From Flagellimonas pelagia (GTDB lineage: Bacteria > Bacteroidota > Bacteroidia > Flavobacteriales > Flavobacteriaceae): a stretch of 64,000 nucleotides of DNA. The stretch lies in assembly GCF_003584135.1 (NCBI RefSeq), contig NZ_QXFI01000024.1, forward strand, positions 1 to 64,000. The letters run 5' to 3'. Position numbers and translations under genes: made by a program. The number at the start of each line of letters is the position of its first letter. The first letter of the stretch is position 1. The notes below the pieces were generated by a model. It was not told where the DNA came from, did no database searches, and was given only the letters and a program-made list of their open reading frames with translations. Below, piece by piece: positions 36,340-46,500 of the stretch.

Positions 36340-39300
36340 TTAGTACTGCATCTCCAAGGACTCACAATGGAATTCCAACCGTTCCAAGGATATTCTGGTT
36401 GATACGTTCTCGGTGCCTTCCAACCCTTCCATTTTTTTGAGGAGTCTGGCACGCTCTTTTGAATTCTCCCTGCGCAACTGCGCATCCTTGGCCAGATCAA
36501 AATAAATGGCCCCTTCAATGATGGTCTTTTCAGGTTTGGAATAAAGCGACAGTGGATCTCCTGTCCAAAGGACAACATCCGCGGATTTACCGACTTTGAT
36601 ACTTCCCATGGTATCGTCCAGGTGCAAGAGCCTTGCCGGGTTCAAGGTGACCATTTTAAGGGCTTCCTCTGGTGTGAGCCCCCCATATCTGACCATCTTT
36701 GCTGCCTCATGGTTCAAGTGTCGCATTGTTTCACCGCTATCGGAGTTCAATGCAGTGACCACACCTTCACGGTCCATGATGGGGGCATTGTACGGGGTCC
36801 CGTTCCTAGCCTCCCATTTATAGTTCCAACGATCGGAAAATGTGCTGCCCCCGACCCCGTGTTCCTTCATTCGGTCCGCGATCCGATAGCCCTCCAATGC
36901 ATGGGTGAACGTGTTCAGGGCAAAACCAAACCGCTCCGCGACCTCCATCAACATCAACATTTCCTTATCCTGGTAGGAGTGGGCCGTAATGAACCGTTTT
37001 TTCTCCAAGATTTCCAACATGGTCTCATGAAGAATGTTTTTACGGGGTTCCACTGCGGTCCTTTTTTCCTTTGTGCCCAAGCTTCTATAGGCATCCCATT
37101 CCTTTTTGTAATCCAAGGCCTCAGTGAAGGCATTGGTATAAAATTGTTCCACGCCCATCAAGGACCTTGGAAATCGTATGGATACGTTGTTTTTTGAACG
37201 TTTCACGTTCTCTCCAAGGGCAAATTTTATGAAGGGGTCAGCGCCCTGGATCAACAATCCCTTGGCATCCTCCCCCCATTTGAATTTTACTAGGGCGGAC
37301 TGGCCCCCAATGGGATCCGAAGATCCATGTAGGAGCTGCGCCGCAACGACGCCCCCGGCCAAAGCCCTATAAATGCCCGGGTCATCGGGGTCGATCACGT
37401 CCTGCATCCGGACCATTCCCGAATTTGGTGCCATTTCATTGATACCGCCCAAGGCAATATGGGAATGCTCATCAATGATTCCAGGGGTCAGGTGCTTGCC
37501 CGTACCGTCCAATACCAAGGCATCCTTGGCACTGAGATCGGTCCCGATCTTGGCAATCTTGCCATTTTCAAGAAGCACGTCCGTGTCCATGAGGATTCCT
37601 TCATCTTCGTTCGTCCAAACGGTGACATCGGTGATTAAAATGGATCGGGATGCAATCTTTTCCGGACTGCCAAAGGCCAAGAATGGATAGAATACCTCAC
37701 CCAAGTCGACAGGACCCTTATCCTGTATCTTTTGAGCTCCCAAGGTGCCCCTTCCTTTTTCTTTCATCCGGGCGGTCCAAGGTTGGTCCTCCCCAAAGTT
37801 CAGGGTGCCAGTACCGTTAAGCACGGTCATTCCCTTTTCTTGTTTGGTCCAACCTTTCAGATTGTATTGGCTTCCCTTGACCGTGAATTTAAGGACAGGA
37901 AGATCCCCGTCCATTTTAAATTCCACCTTTTCCTTTGATCCATCGGTCAATGTCAATTCGGCTTGGTACTTAGGGCCTTTTCCGATAATGGACAATACGG
38001 CCTTTAAGCCACCTACGGATAAATCGTATTCCCCAAGGATGGATTCGGAAATGGGTTCGTTTACCACATAGGGTTTCCCTTCGATCCAGTTGTCCATAAT
38101 TTGAGTGCCCGGTTCAAAAAGATCACCGTCCGTAACGATGAAGTTGGCCATTTTACCGGCTTCCAAAGTGCCCATATCCTGGTCAACGCCCAACCATTTG
38201 GCCGGAACGGTGGTCAAAGAGGAGAGTGCAGCCGTTTTGCTCAGGCCATACGCCACTGATTTTCTCAGATTTTTCAAGAAGTCAGGAAGATTTTCAGGTG
38301 GAAAGGAGGTGATGGCAAAGGGTATGCTGTTCTTTTCCAAAGATGCCGGGTTTGTAGGGGCCAGTTCCCAATGCTTAAGATCGGCCAAGGTGATTTTCTT
38401 GGTGATGTAGGGGTCACTCACATCATAGGCCTTGGGAAAGTCGATCGGAATGATCATCGGAGCTTTCATGTCCTTCACTTCCATAATCCGTTGATATTCG
38501 TCTCCGCCTCCCTTTATAATGAACTCGAACCCGAATTCATCCGCTATTTTATCGGCTCTTAAGGCGGTCAACCAACCATCGGCCTCCATGATTTTGGGCA
38601 GGTTCCCATTGACCAGCATGGCATCCAACGACAGGTCCGAAAAAGGGCTGTCGGTTTGTGCCCCATACCACTTGGCATCGTAAAAGGTCTGACGCAAAAG
38701 GGCAATGGTCCCCATAGCGGAAATGGGATAGTCCTGGGTCGAGGTGCCCTTGTCAAAAGAGTAATGGTCGGCCACCTTGGAATTGATGACCAAATTGTTT
38801 TCCGTATCCTCGCCTAGGGCTACTAGGGCAGCGGTTCCCCGTGCAATTCCATCCCTTCTGATGGACGCTACGGCACCAAATCCTTGGGCCCTCCATTTGG
38901 AGGCAAGCTTTTTGTCCACGGTAAAGTTTTCGGAACTGTTGTATTGCGATTTTATGGCCTCGTTGGCATTGTAGGGTCCCTTGGTATTGGACTGTATCTG
39001 TTCCCTACTGAGAACAGGGTTCCTGAATGGGGGACGTTTTACCTCGGGTTGCCCATATTCCCCAAACATGTCTATAAAAGAGGGATAGATATAACGTCCG
39101 CTGAGATCGATTTCCAGATAGCCGTTGGGTACCTGGTTCCCCGCTTGTACCGAAACGACCTTACCGTCTTGGATGACCAACATCGCATTCTCCAAAACTT
39201 GCGTTGGGGCTGTGACGATGGTCGCATGGGTGAGGGCCACCCTGTCCGGGCGCGCATCGAGGACATCGTTTTTGGGAAAGGTCTCCTGTGCGAAGGAACT

Positions 39301-39360
39301 CCCCATGGATAGCATGATACCTAACAAAAAGAGGTATCCAAAGGTTTTTTTTATCTTCAT
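36340..39360 (-). CDS. Large two-module amidohydrolase
   Basis: 1006 residues with a signal peptide. Module 1 (~30-420) has amidohydrolase features but its metal segment reads YPSFIDMFGEYGQ, without HxH. A beta-rich spacer (~455-560) follows. Module 2 (~570-1000) keeps the metal motif DEHSH (His632, His634), the GADPFIKFALGENVKRS lysine segment, ITAHSYQ, NTFTHALEGY and ALNSDSGE, as in imidazolonepropionase-like peptidases/deacylases. Only module 2 seems catalytic. Such pairs are frequent in Bacteroidota peptide loci and may hydrolyse cyclic or blocked dipeptides. It lies 12 bases from the smaller homologue. Confidence 0.88.
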   Translation of the reverse strand: MKIKKTFGYLFLLGIMLSMGSSFAQETFPKNDVLDARPDRVALTHATIVTAPTQVLENAMLVIQDGKVVSVQAGNQVPNGYLEIDLSGRYIYPSFIDMFGEYGQPEVKRPPFRNPVLSREQIQSNTKGPYNANEAIKSQYNSSENFTVDKKLASKWRAQGFGAVASIRRDGIARGTAALVALGEDTENNLVINSKVADHYSFDKGTSTQDYPISAMGTIALLRQTFYDAKWYGAQTDSPFSDLSLDAMLVNGNLPKIMEADGWLTALRADKIADEFGFEFIIKGGGDEYQRIMEVKDMKAPMIIPIDFPKAYDVSDPYITKKITLADLKHWELAPTNPASLEKNSIPFAITSFPPENLPDFLKNLRKSVAYGLSKTAALSSLTTVPAKWLGVDQDMGTLEAGKMANFIVTDGDLFEPGTQIMDNWIEGKPYVVNEPISESILGEYDLSVGGLKAVLSIIGKGPKYQAELTLTDGSKEKVEFKMDGDLPVLKFTVKGSQYNLKGWTKQEKGMTVLNGTGTLNFGEDQPWTARMKEKGRGTLGAQKIQDKGPVDLGEVFYPFLAFGSPEKIASRSILITDVTVWTNEDEGILMDTDVLLENGKIAKIGTDLSAKDALVLDGTGKHLTPGIIDEHSHIALGGINEMAPNSGMVRMQDVIDPDDPGIYRALAGGVVAAQLLHGSSDPIGGQSALVKFKWGEDAKGLLIQGADPFIKFALGENVKRSKNNVSIRFPRSLMGVEQFYTNAFTEALDYKKEWDAYRSLGTKEKRTAVEPRKNILHETMLEILEKKRFITAHSYQDKEMLMLMEVAERFGFALNTFTHALEGYRIADRMKEHGVGGSTFSDRWNYKWEARNGTPYNAPIMDREGVVTALNSDSGETMRHLNHEAAKMVRYGGLTPEEALKMVTLNPARLLHLDDTMGSIKVGKSADVVLWTGDPLSLYSKPEKTIIEGAIYFDLAKDAQLRRENSKERARLLKKMEGLEGTENVSTRISLERLEFHCESLEMQY

Positions 39361-39388
39361 TGTTGGTGATTTTATGATTTATTTGGTT

Positions 39389-40864
39389 TTAGATTTCAAA
39401 CCATTGGTCTAGGTCCAGTCTTTGGTTGGATTCGGACTTGTGGTAAAAGGTATTGCTCATTGGATCGTAATCATATGCTTTGGCCATTTCAGCACCATGC
39501 TCCGCTATTTCGCGAAGTGCATCCAGTATAAGGTCCAGTTCCCCATCCGTCATAGTGGGATGGAGTGAGAGACGGACCCACCCAGGTTTGTCCTTAAGGT
39601 TCCCGTGCTCGATCTGGTCGGTAATGTGCCGTGATCGTTCTTGGGTGACCTCCAATAGTATGTGTCCATAGGTGCCGGCACAGGAACAGCCGCCCCGGAC
39701 CTGGATTCCATAGTGGTCGTTCAATAATCGGACCACCAGATTGTAATGGAGATGTTCCACATAAAAGGAAAAGACTCCTAAGCGGTACCTGACTTCCGGT
39801 GCGAATACATGCAAGCCCTTGATCTTGGGCAACTCCTCGAAACATTTTCTGGTAAGTTCATTTTCCCGTTGCCGGATCTGCTCTATGCCCATTTTTTCCT
39901 TCAGAGCGATCGATAGGGCTGTCCTTATGGTCTGTAGGAATCCAGGCGTTCCACCATCTTCCCGGGCCTCAATACTTTCAAAAAAACTGTGCCCCCCCCA
40001 AGGATTCGTCCATTTTACCGTTCCACCACCTGGATTGTCCGGAATCCGGTTCTTGTAAAGCGCCTTGTCGAAAACCAAAACGCCTGAACTGCCAGGCCCC
40101 CCTAAAAACTTATGTGGGGAGAAAAAAATGGCATCCAATTTCCTTGCCTTGTTCTCCGGGTGCATATCAATCTGGACGTAGGGTGCTGATGCGGCAAAAT
40201 CCACAAAACAGTACCCGTCGTGTTCATGCATGATTTCAGCCAACTCATAATAGGGGGTTCCCACCCCCGTGACATTGGAACAGGCCGTAAAGGAACCGAT
40301 CTTGAGTTTTCGGTCCCCATATTTACGAAGTTCCCTGCGCAATTGGCGTGTATCGACGAACAGGTCTTCTGTAGGCTGTAACAATACGACATCGGCCATG
40401 GTCTCCAACCAGGTCGTCTGATTGGAATGGTGTTCCATATGGGTCAAAAAAACGACAGGTCTTTCGGTCTCTGGAATCGAGAGGGAATTCTTGAACTTTT
40501 CTGGGAGCTTTAGCCCCAAAATACGCTGAAACTTGCAGAGCACCCCGGTCATACCGGTGTCAGTGGTAATAATGACATCTTCCTCGGAGGCATTGACATG
40601 TTCCTTGATCCGGTGTTTAGCCTCCTCGTAAAGATTGGTCATCAATTTCCCGGTAAAAGTGGTCTCGGAATGGGTGTTCCCGACAAAGGGACCGATTTTT
40701 TTTTTCATGATATCCTCTATGGGGCCATATAACCTACCGCTCGCGATCCAATCCGCATAGACGATCTTTTTGGTCCCAAAAGGGGTTTCGATATTTTCGT
40801 CGATACCGATAATATTTCTTCGAAAGGAATTGAAGTACGATTCCAATGATGTTTCTTTTTTCAA
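39389..40864 (-). CDS. Class V aminotransferase-fold PLP enzyme (cysteine desulfurase-like)
   Basis: 491 residues, cytoplasmic, no signal peptide. PLP motifs: THMEHHSNQTTW (stacking His region), VDFAASAP (Asp for the pyridine nitrogen) and SPHKFLGGPG with Lys252 as the Schiff-base lysine. A later loop reads VRGGCSCAGTYGH, placing Cys residues where SufS/CsdA-type enzymes hold the catalytic Cys. It could be a cysteine desulfurase or lyase, or an isopenicillin-epimerase-like enzyme. It leads the - strand operon that includes gamma-glutamyltransferase; Cys from Cys-Gly would be a fitting substrate. Confidence 0.85.
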   Translation of the reverse strand: MKKETSLESYFNSFRRNIIGIDENIETPFGTKKIVYADWIASGRLYGPIEDIMKKKIGPFVGNTHSETTFTGKLMTNLYEEAKHRIKEHVNASEEDVIITTDTGMTGVLCKFQRILGLKLPEKFKNSLSIPETERPVVFLTHMEHHSNQTTWLETMADVVLLQPTEDLFVDTRQLRRELRKYGDRKLKIGSFTACSNVTGVGTPYYELAEIMHEHDGYCFVDFAASAPYVQIDMHPENKARKLDAIFFSPHKFLGGPGSSGVLVFDKALYKNRIPDNPGGGTVKWTNPWGGHSFFESIEAREDGGTPGFLQTIRTALSIALKEKMGIEQIRQRENELTRKCFEELPKIKGLHVFAPEVRYRLGVFSFYVEHLHYNLVVRLLNDHYGIQVRGGCSCAGTYGHILLEVTQERSRHITDQIEHGNLKDKPGWVRLSLHPTMTDGELDLILDALREIAEHGAEMAKAYDYDPMSNTFYHKSESNQRLDLDQWFEI

Positions 40865-41030
40865 GATTATTATTATGAAAAGCTACCCTTTATCCAATCC
40901 AACTCAACAAACTACTAATTCAAATATTTATGGCAATGTGTTGAAGACCCCATACGATAAGGCCTAAGTTTCTATTTTTACTTGTTTTGAATTGATAGAT
41001 AAGGGCAGCTTTATTGATTAATTAATTTTC

Positions 41031-41049
41031 ACAGAATGCGATATTCTGT
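41031..41049. promoter_or_regulatory. Inverted repeat upstream of the peptide-utilisation operon
   Basis: ACAGAAT (41031-41037) and ATTCTGT (41043-41049) form a perfect 7-base inverted repeat around GCGAT. It lies in the 266-base gap between the N-formylglutamate-amidohydrolase-like gene and the class V aminotransferase gene, ~170 bases upstream of the latter. Operator is the favoured reading, as no T-run follows on either strand. Confidence 0.3.
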
Positions 41050-41130
41050 AAACCCTATTGTACTGGATTCTTCCCGGCTTATCGGTCAGTTATTGCCTCT
41101 AGGGAAAAATCCCGGGCACTGAATTTTGTT

Positions 41131-42090
41131 TCAGTCCATATAGGATTCCACAAAGTCCAAATAAGTAGTGATGGATTCCGCAAAGGCTTTGGAAAAGTTT
41201 TTCCGGTTCTCCTCACTGTCACGGACCCCTTGGAAATTGGCCTCTATCTGCATCCCGAAAACTTTGGGGTGGTCGTAAGCGGTATATCTTCTAGTGTTAT
41301 ATCCTCCGTTGAAGTAGGGCTCGCCCTCCTTGGGATAGGGGTCGCCTTGGCTTGGAACCGCAGGGAAACCGGCTCGTTCCATAAGGGTTCCGAAAGCGTT
41401 TTCCCCGGTCAAGAGTTGGTTGAGTCCCAATTGTGGGTTACCCTTTAATAGGTTCCGTACCGAAGTGTTTCCGCCAATTTCAGACTCGGAACTTTCCCCT
41501 TCCCTTAGTTCCTTGAGGGCAGGTGTCCTAAGTAGGTACCCCAACTCCAAACGTTTTACTTTATGGCTTTGGCCGTGAAGGTCGATGTACATCGCATATC
41601 CGTATTTTTTGATGGCCGCATCCAAGGCCTCCTCGATATGCTTGTGATATTGTCTCCAGGTATACTCCATTTGTGGGTTTCCACAGGTGGCCTCCTCCAG
41701 GTCCCGGTTAAAATCGATCTTACTCCTTGCCAATCGGGCAATGACCAGGTATGGTTTTTTGCCATGGACCTTGAACGCATTCTCTATTTCCAGTGCGAGC
41801 TCGACCGTATTGTTGTCCATTACCTTCGCGCCACAATCCCTGTCCTTGATCTCCTCAGGAGATATGGTGCCCCCATGTGGGGCACTGATAACCAAAGGGA
41901 TGTTGCCCTTGACGGTTTCCAGCCAGCTGTCCTCGAATATTTTCCGTCCTTCGGACAAAGCCTTTTTGTCCGAACCGTCCGATGTGCTTTTGCCACCAGC
42001 GCACTGCACTTGAAGAAGTGCAGTGGCAACTAGAAGGCAAATGAGCATGTTTTTCCCAATCTTTCCTTGAAAAAATAGATCCCTATGCAT
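41131..42090 (-). CDS. N-formylglutamate-amidohydrolase-like lipoprotein
   Basis: 319 residues; an internal Met at codon 15 (42048) gives a cleaner lipoprotein signal ending LLQVQC. Family motifs: LVISAPHGG (metal-binding His), VIARLARSKIDFNRD and YIDLHGQ. HutG-type enzymes split N-formylglutamate to glutamate and formate; exported relatives of unknown substrate are common in Bacteroidota. It follows the SusD gene by 23 bases, so it is part of the SusCD transcript and probably acts in the periplasm on an N-blocked amino acid or peptide. Confidence 0.85.
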   Translation of the reverse strand: MHRDLFFQGKIGKNMLICLLVATALLQVQCAGGKSTSDGSDKKALSEGRKIFEDSWLETVKGNIPLVISAPHGGTISPEEIKDRDCGAKVMDNNTVELALEIENAFKVHGKKPYLVIARLARSKIDFNRDLEEATCGNPQMEYTWRQYHKHIEEALDAAIKKYGYAMYIDLHGQSHKVKRLELGYLLRTPALKELREGESSESEIGGNTSVRNLLKGNPQLGLNQLLTGENAFGTLMERAGFPAVPSQGDPYPKEGEPYFNGGYNTRRYTAYDHPKVFGMQIEANFQGVRDSEENRKNFSKAFAESITTYLDFVESYMD

Positions 42091-42113
42091 TTTTCGGTGA
42101 CTTAATTTTTCAA

Positions 42114-43511
42114 TTATTGATTGACTTTGGTAGGTTCATATAAACCAGGATCTGCCGGGGCCGCAGGATTTGACAAGACCTCGTCCTGGGGATACAACAT
42201 ACGCTCCACGTTTTGTGTACTGGTCGGTACGTTCAAAGGAAAAGGCACCGCTACGTCCGAATCATTCTTTCGGAGTCTGCGCGCATCATCGAATGGCATA
42301 TAGGTGGTAAAGCCAGAAACATATCGTTCTTCGATGATTTCCCTGAGCAAGGCAGTATTCGGGTCTGTCCCGTCTATATTTTCCATGCCACCGGAATTGA
42401 AATCCCCGGCCACATAGGCTTCATATAAATAGGGTTCGGCGGAAAAATTCGCATTTAGGAAACTTCCGGTATTCAGATAGGCACGCAACTCGTTCAAATG
42501 TCCCAAACCAATTTCGAAACTTTGGGTACGGGCACCCGCTTCCGCCAATATGAGCATATTCTCCTGAAATGTGATCATTGGCTGTGGTTCAAGTTCCTGT
42601 GCTACACCCAGATTTCCGTCCGCATCCGATTGGTCGATGACATAGTACTGGCGCCTGGCCGTTTCATCGGTCTTGGCATTGTTTCGGGAGATTCCACTGG
42701 TATCGTCCAATAGCTGCATCAAATAACTGTCCCCGGTCCCTGTGTTCGGGCTACCGGCCAAAACAATGTAGTATTTGTTTTTGGTGGCGTTTTGCCCCGT
42801 AACGTCAAGGGGATTGAACATCATGTTGTTATCACTAGTGGAAATCCCGTTCAAGGCTGCACTATAAGCTTCGCCATATGCTTTGGTATGCATAAAGTAA
42901 CGAGCTTTAAGGGTCCATGCGGATTCGAGCCATTTGTCGCGGTCTCCTTGGAAGATGTAATCCTCCAGAACGCCAAAACCGGCAGCACCCTCTAAATCGG
43001 CGATGGCACTGTCCAACAGTATCTGTAACTGTTCAAAAACATAGAGTTGGTCATCGAATTCAGGGTTTTCTATATCACCCAATGCCTGAGAATATGGGAT
43101 ATCGCCGAACAAGGAAGCATAAGTACCCACCAAATGAGCTTCTACTACCTTGGAGATACCCAATAATAGGGGGTTGTCCACAGCTCTGTCCTGTATTTGC
43201 CGCACTGGCGTCAAAACATTTTGGTAGCCATCCCAATCAAAGGTATTGTTGGCGACATTGTATTGATATCTTTCCAGTTCCACTTGTTCAAAACCGGTCA
43301 GTTGTCCGGACCAATAACCCGCCATTCTACTATAGGCCCCCAATTGGATGCCGATGTTTGAAAGCTCCGCGCCGTTTAGGAAAAGACCTGCGTCAATATC
43401 TGTTAAAGTTAATTGGTTCGGATTTTCGTTGAGATCTTCGACCATTTTTTCACAACCAAAAAAAACGAAAGCCGTGAAAATCAAAAGAATTTGTATATAT
43501 GTTGATTTCAT
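42114..43511 (-). CDS. SusD/RagB-family lipoprotein (second locus)
   Basis: 465 residues with lipobox FFGC (Cys20) in FVFFGCEKMVEDLNENPNQ, the DLNxNPN start typical of the SusD-like branch found with peptide-type SusC partners. The middle has the TPR-like AEAHLVGTYASLFGDIPYSQAL-type segment (here VEAHLVGTYASLFGDIPYSQ) and a later ILAEAGAR stretch. It lies 12 bases after the SusC stop and lids that pore, collecting ligand at the surface. Confidence 0.94.
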   Translation of the reverse strand: MKSTYIQILLIFTAFVFFGCEKMVEDLNENPNQLTLTDIDAGLFLNGAELSNIGIQLGAYSRMAGYWSGQLTGFEQVELERYQYNVANNTFDWDGYQNVLTPVRQIQDRAVDNPLLLGISKVVEAHLVGTYASLFGDIPYSQALGDIENPEFDDQLYVFEQLQILLDSAIADLEGAAGFGVLEDYIFQGDRDKWLESAWTLKARYFMHTKAYGEAYSAALNGISTSDNNMMFNPLDVTGQNATKNKYYIVLAGSPNTGTGDSYLMQLLDDTSGISRNNAKTDETARRQYYVIDQSDADGNLGVAQELEPQPMITFQENMLILAEAGARTQSFEIGLGHLNELRAYLNTGSFLNANFSAEPYLYEAYVAGDFNSGGMENIDGTDPNTALLREIIEERYVSGFTTYMPFDDARRLRKNDSDVAVPFPLNVPTSTQNVERMLYPQDEVLSNPAAPADPGLYEPTKVNQ

Positions 43512-43523
43512 GATTATTAGGTT

Positions 43524-46500
43524 TTAGAAATTGGCTTGAAGGTTAAACAAAATCGAACGTGTTCCGGGATTGTTGAAGTAATTCATTCCGAAGGCATTGC
43601 TGACACCATAGTTATTGGTCTCTGGGTCCACATCCTTGATACCGGTCCATAGAATCAAATCCCGTCCCGTCACCGATATCCGGAACGAATCCAATGCCAG
43701 TTTTTTACTCAACTTAAGGCCTGAAAATGTATACCCAAGGGTCACGTTACGGAGCTTGGTCCACGTGGCATCCTCGATGAACAGGTCATTGGTCTTGTTG
43801 AAACCAAGGCCACCTCCGATACCGCGATACCAAGATTCATCCAATAGAACATCCCCACCACCAAAGTCGGCAATGTTCCCCCTTACCGTGGTTCCGGCTA
43901 GGATTACATCTCCATTGACATTGACAAGGTCCTCTGTTAGGGTAACCTCCTGGGCTACATCCTTGTGTACGCCAAACCCATATAATACCACTCGTGTTCT
44001 ATTAATGAAATCGCCACCTTGGGAATGTTCGAACAAGAAGCTGAAGTCAAGACCTTTAAAGTTTAGTTGCATGCCGATGCCTCCCCTCCAATCGGGATTT
44101 GGATCTCCGAGTACGCGGCTTTCCGTATCCAATTGTGGAAAACCGTTGGCATCCAAAGCCAAACTATTGTCCTCATTTCTTAGGGTTCCTGGCAAGAAAA
44201 AGGAACTCATCGGATATCCCTTGACGGCTTTTGATGTTCCTCCAATATCCACGGTTTCGGCTCCAGCAATATCCACAACCATATTTTCGTTGTTGTTGTA
44301 ATTGGTGTTGATCGAAAGTTTGAGGTCATCGGTTTCGATCAACTTGCCAGTAAGATCGACTTCAAGACCTTTGTTCTCGATGACCGCGGCGTTCTTATAG
44401 TTAAAGTTGAAACCGGAACTCGGATTGGCTTTGACGGCAAAGAGGATGTCCTTGGTTTCATTTCTATAATAGGTAAACCCTAATCCCACTCGGTCTTTAA
44501 AGAACCGTAAATCGGTACCAACTTCCCACTCTGTCTTAATCTCTGGTTTCAGATTTGGATTTCCTTTTTCCGAATCGACCATAAAACTTCCTCCGAAGTT
44601 TGAAAATCCTGTTGTGGCCAAAGTCTCGAATTTATAGGGAGCCGGTTGAATCCCTACCTTTCCCCAAGCTGCCCTAAGCTTTCCAAAACTCAGGAAATCA
44701 GAGGAACCGACCAGATCACTGAACTGCCAGGCAAGGTCTACTGAAGGATAGAAAAAACTCCCTTTTATGGTTGAAGAGGCTTCCAAGGCTCCTGAAAAAT
44801 TGAAAAACAATTGACCATAAAGATTTATTCCCAAAATACCATAACCACGGTTTGAGCGAATATGCTGAAGATTACGATTCCAAGAACTGGCCGCTTGATC
44901 TGGATTGAGATCTGGTGTGGGTAACCTTGAATCAACGGCAAAAGGACTTATTGTATTTGTATTGATAACTCTTTTCCGATCATTGAAGTTAACACCGAAC
45001 GTGGCGGATACCCCTAAATCATTGCTAAAGTCATGTGTAGCAACTATAATTCCATCTAAATTGAACTCCTTGCTGTTAATATCCGTCTGACTCCAATACC
45101 CGCTACTTCGAAGGCCACTAGCCGAACCGATTGGATAAAATTGACTTCTTGCATCCGTATAATAATCCAGACCGCCCCTTAAAATGACTTTTAGCCAATT
45201 GACAGGGTCAATGGTCAACTCGGGATTGATGATGAAACGGTTGACATCATTGGGTGCTTTTTGTTCGTTTAAAGTCCATAAGGGATTGTTGTAAATGGGA
45301 TTTTCAGATTCTCCCAATTGGCGTCTATAGGACCTTTGTCGATTTGTGATGATGTCTCCGTTGGATGCCGTGTAGGTTCCGATATAGTCTGTAATATCAA
45401 AATCAGGTGCGGTCCTTAAAAGCCCTAAAAGGATACCGTTGGTTGTTTCCCCGGCCTGTTCAATACGATTCGATCTAGTGTTGGTAAAGGATACTCTATT
45501 GTTCCAACTCAACCAATCTGTCATTTGGAACTTGGTGTTCAACCTAACATTTTGTCTTTTGTAATCATAATTTTTGATGATTCCTTTTTGATCCAAATTC
45601 TCATAACTAAAAAAGTAAGAGGCTCTTTGCCCTCCGCCATTTACGGATACATTGTGTTGTGAAAAGGTTCCAATACGAAAAACCTTGTCATAATTACTAT
45701 CAGTAAATGTTTCTCTTGAGTTTTTTGAAATTACGGGATAATATCGATTGCCGGTTGTGCTTGACAAAAAAGATGCTCCGGATGTATCCAAGTCATCGGG
45801 CTCACCTGAGCGGTCTGTGATTTTGTCGCCCCAGGATTCTGCAAAAGAAGTACTAAAAACTCCATTACGTCCTTGTCCAAAGGAGTTCTGAAGAGGAGTT
45901 CTTACATTGATATAATCATAGGATTGTGAAAAAGTATATTGTATGGTTGGCTTTTGACCCAATTGACCACTTTTTGTAGTAATCACAATAACCCCATTTG
46001 CAGCACGGGAACCCCAAAGGGCAGCAGCTGATGCACCTTTCAAAATCTGAACTGAGGCGATATCCTTTGGATTGATGTCGTCCAATCGCGATTGTTGGCT
46101 GAGGGTGACGCCTCCAATATTGTCATTGCTCACGGGAATACCATCCAAAATGATCAAAGGCTGACTGGCACCTTGAATGGTGTTCGCACCGCGGATCTGT
46201 ATGGAAGATCCAGCCCCTGGGTCACCATTGGATTTGCCGATCCGTACCCCTGATGCCTTACCTGCCAATGCATTGATAACCCCGGCTTCCCCAGATTTGG
46301 CAATGTTCTCGGATTGGATAGTGGAACTTGTGGAACCTGATTCATCCTTTAGTTGCTTGGTACCAATGGCCGTTACGATAACTTCATCCAAATTACTGAC
46401 ACTGGGGACCATGGTCACATTGACGACGGGATTGTTCCCTACGGTTATTTCCTTGGTTTGGTAACCAATATAGGAGTATACCAAAATGTCTCCTTGGGAG

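Noticed and set aside
43615..44301. 228-codon + strand frame
   Set aside because: Antisense to the SusC barrel; Ser/Pro/Arg-rich shadow of a - strand gene.
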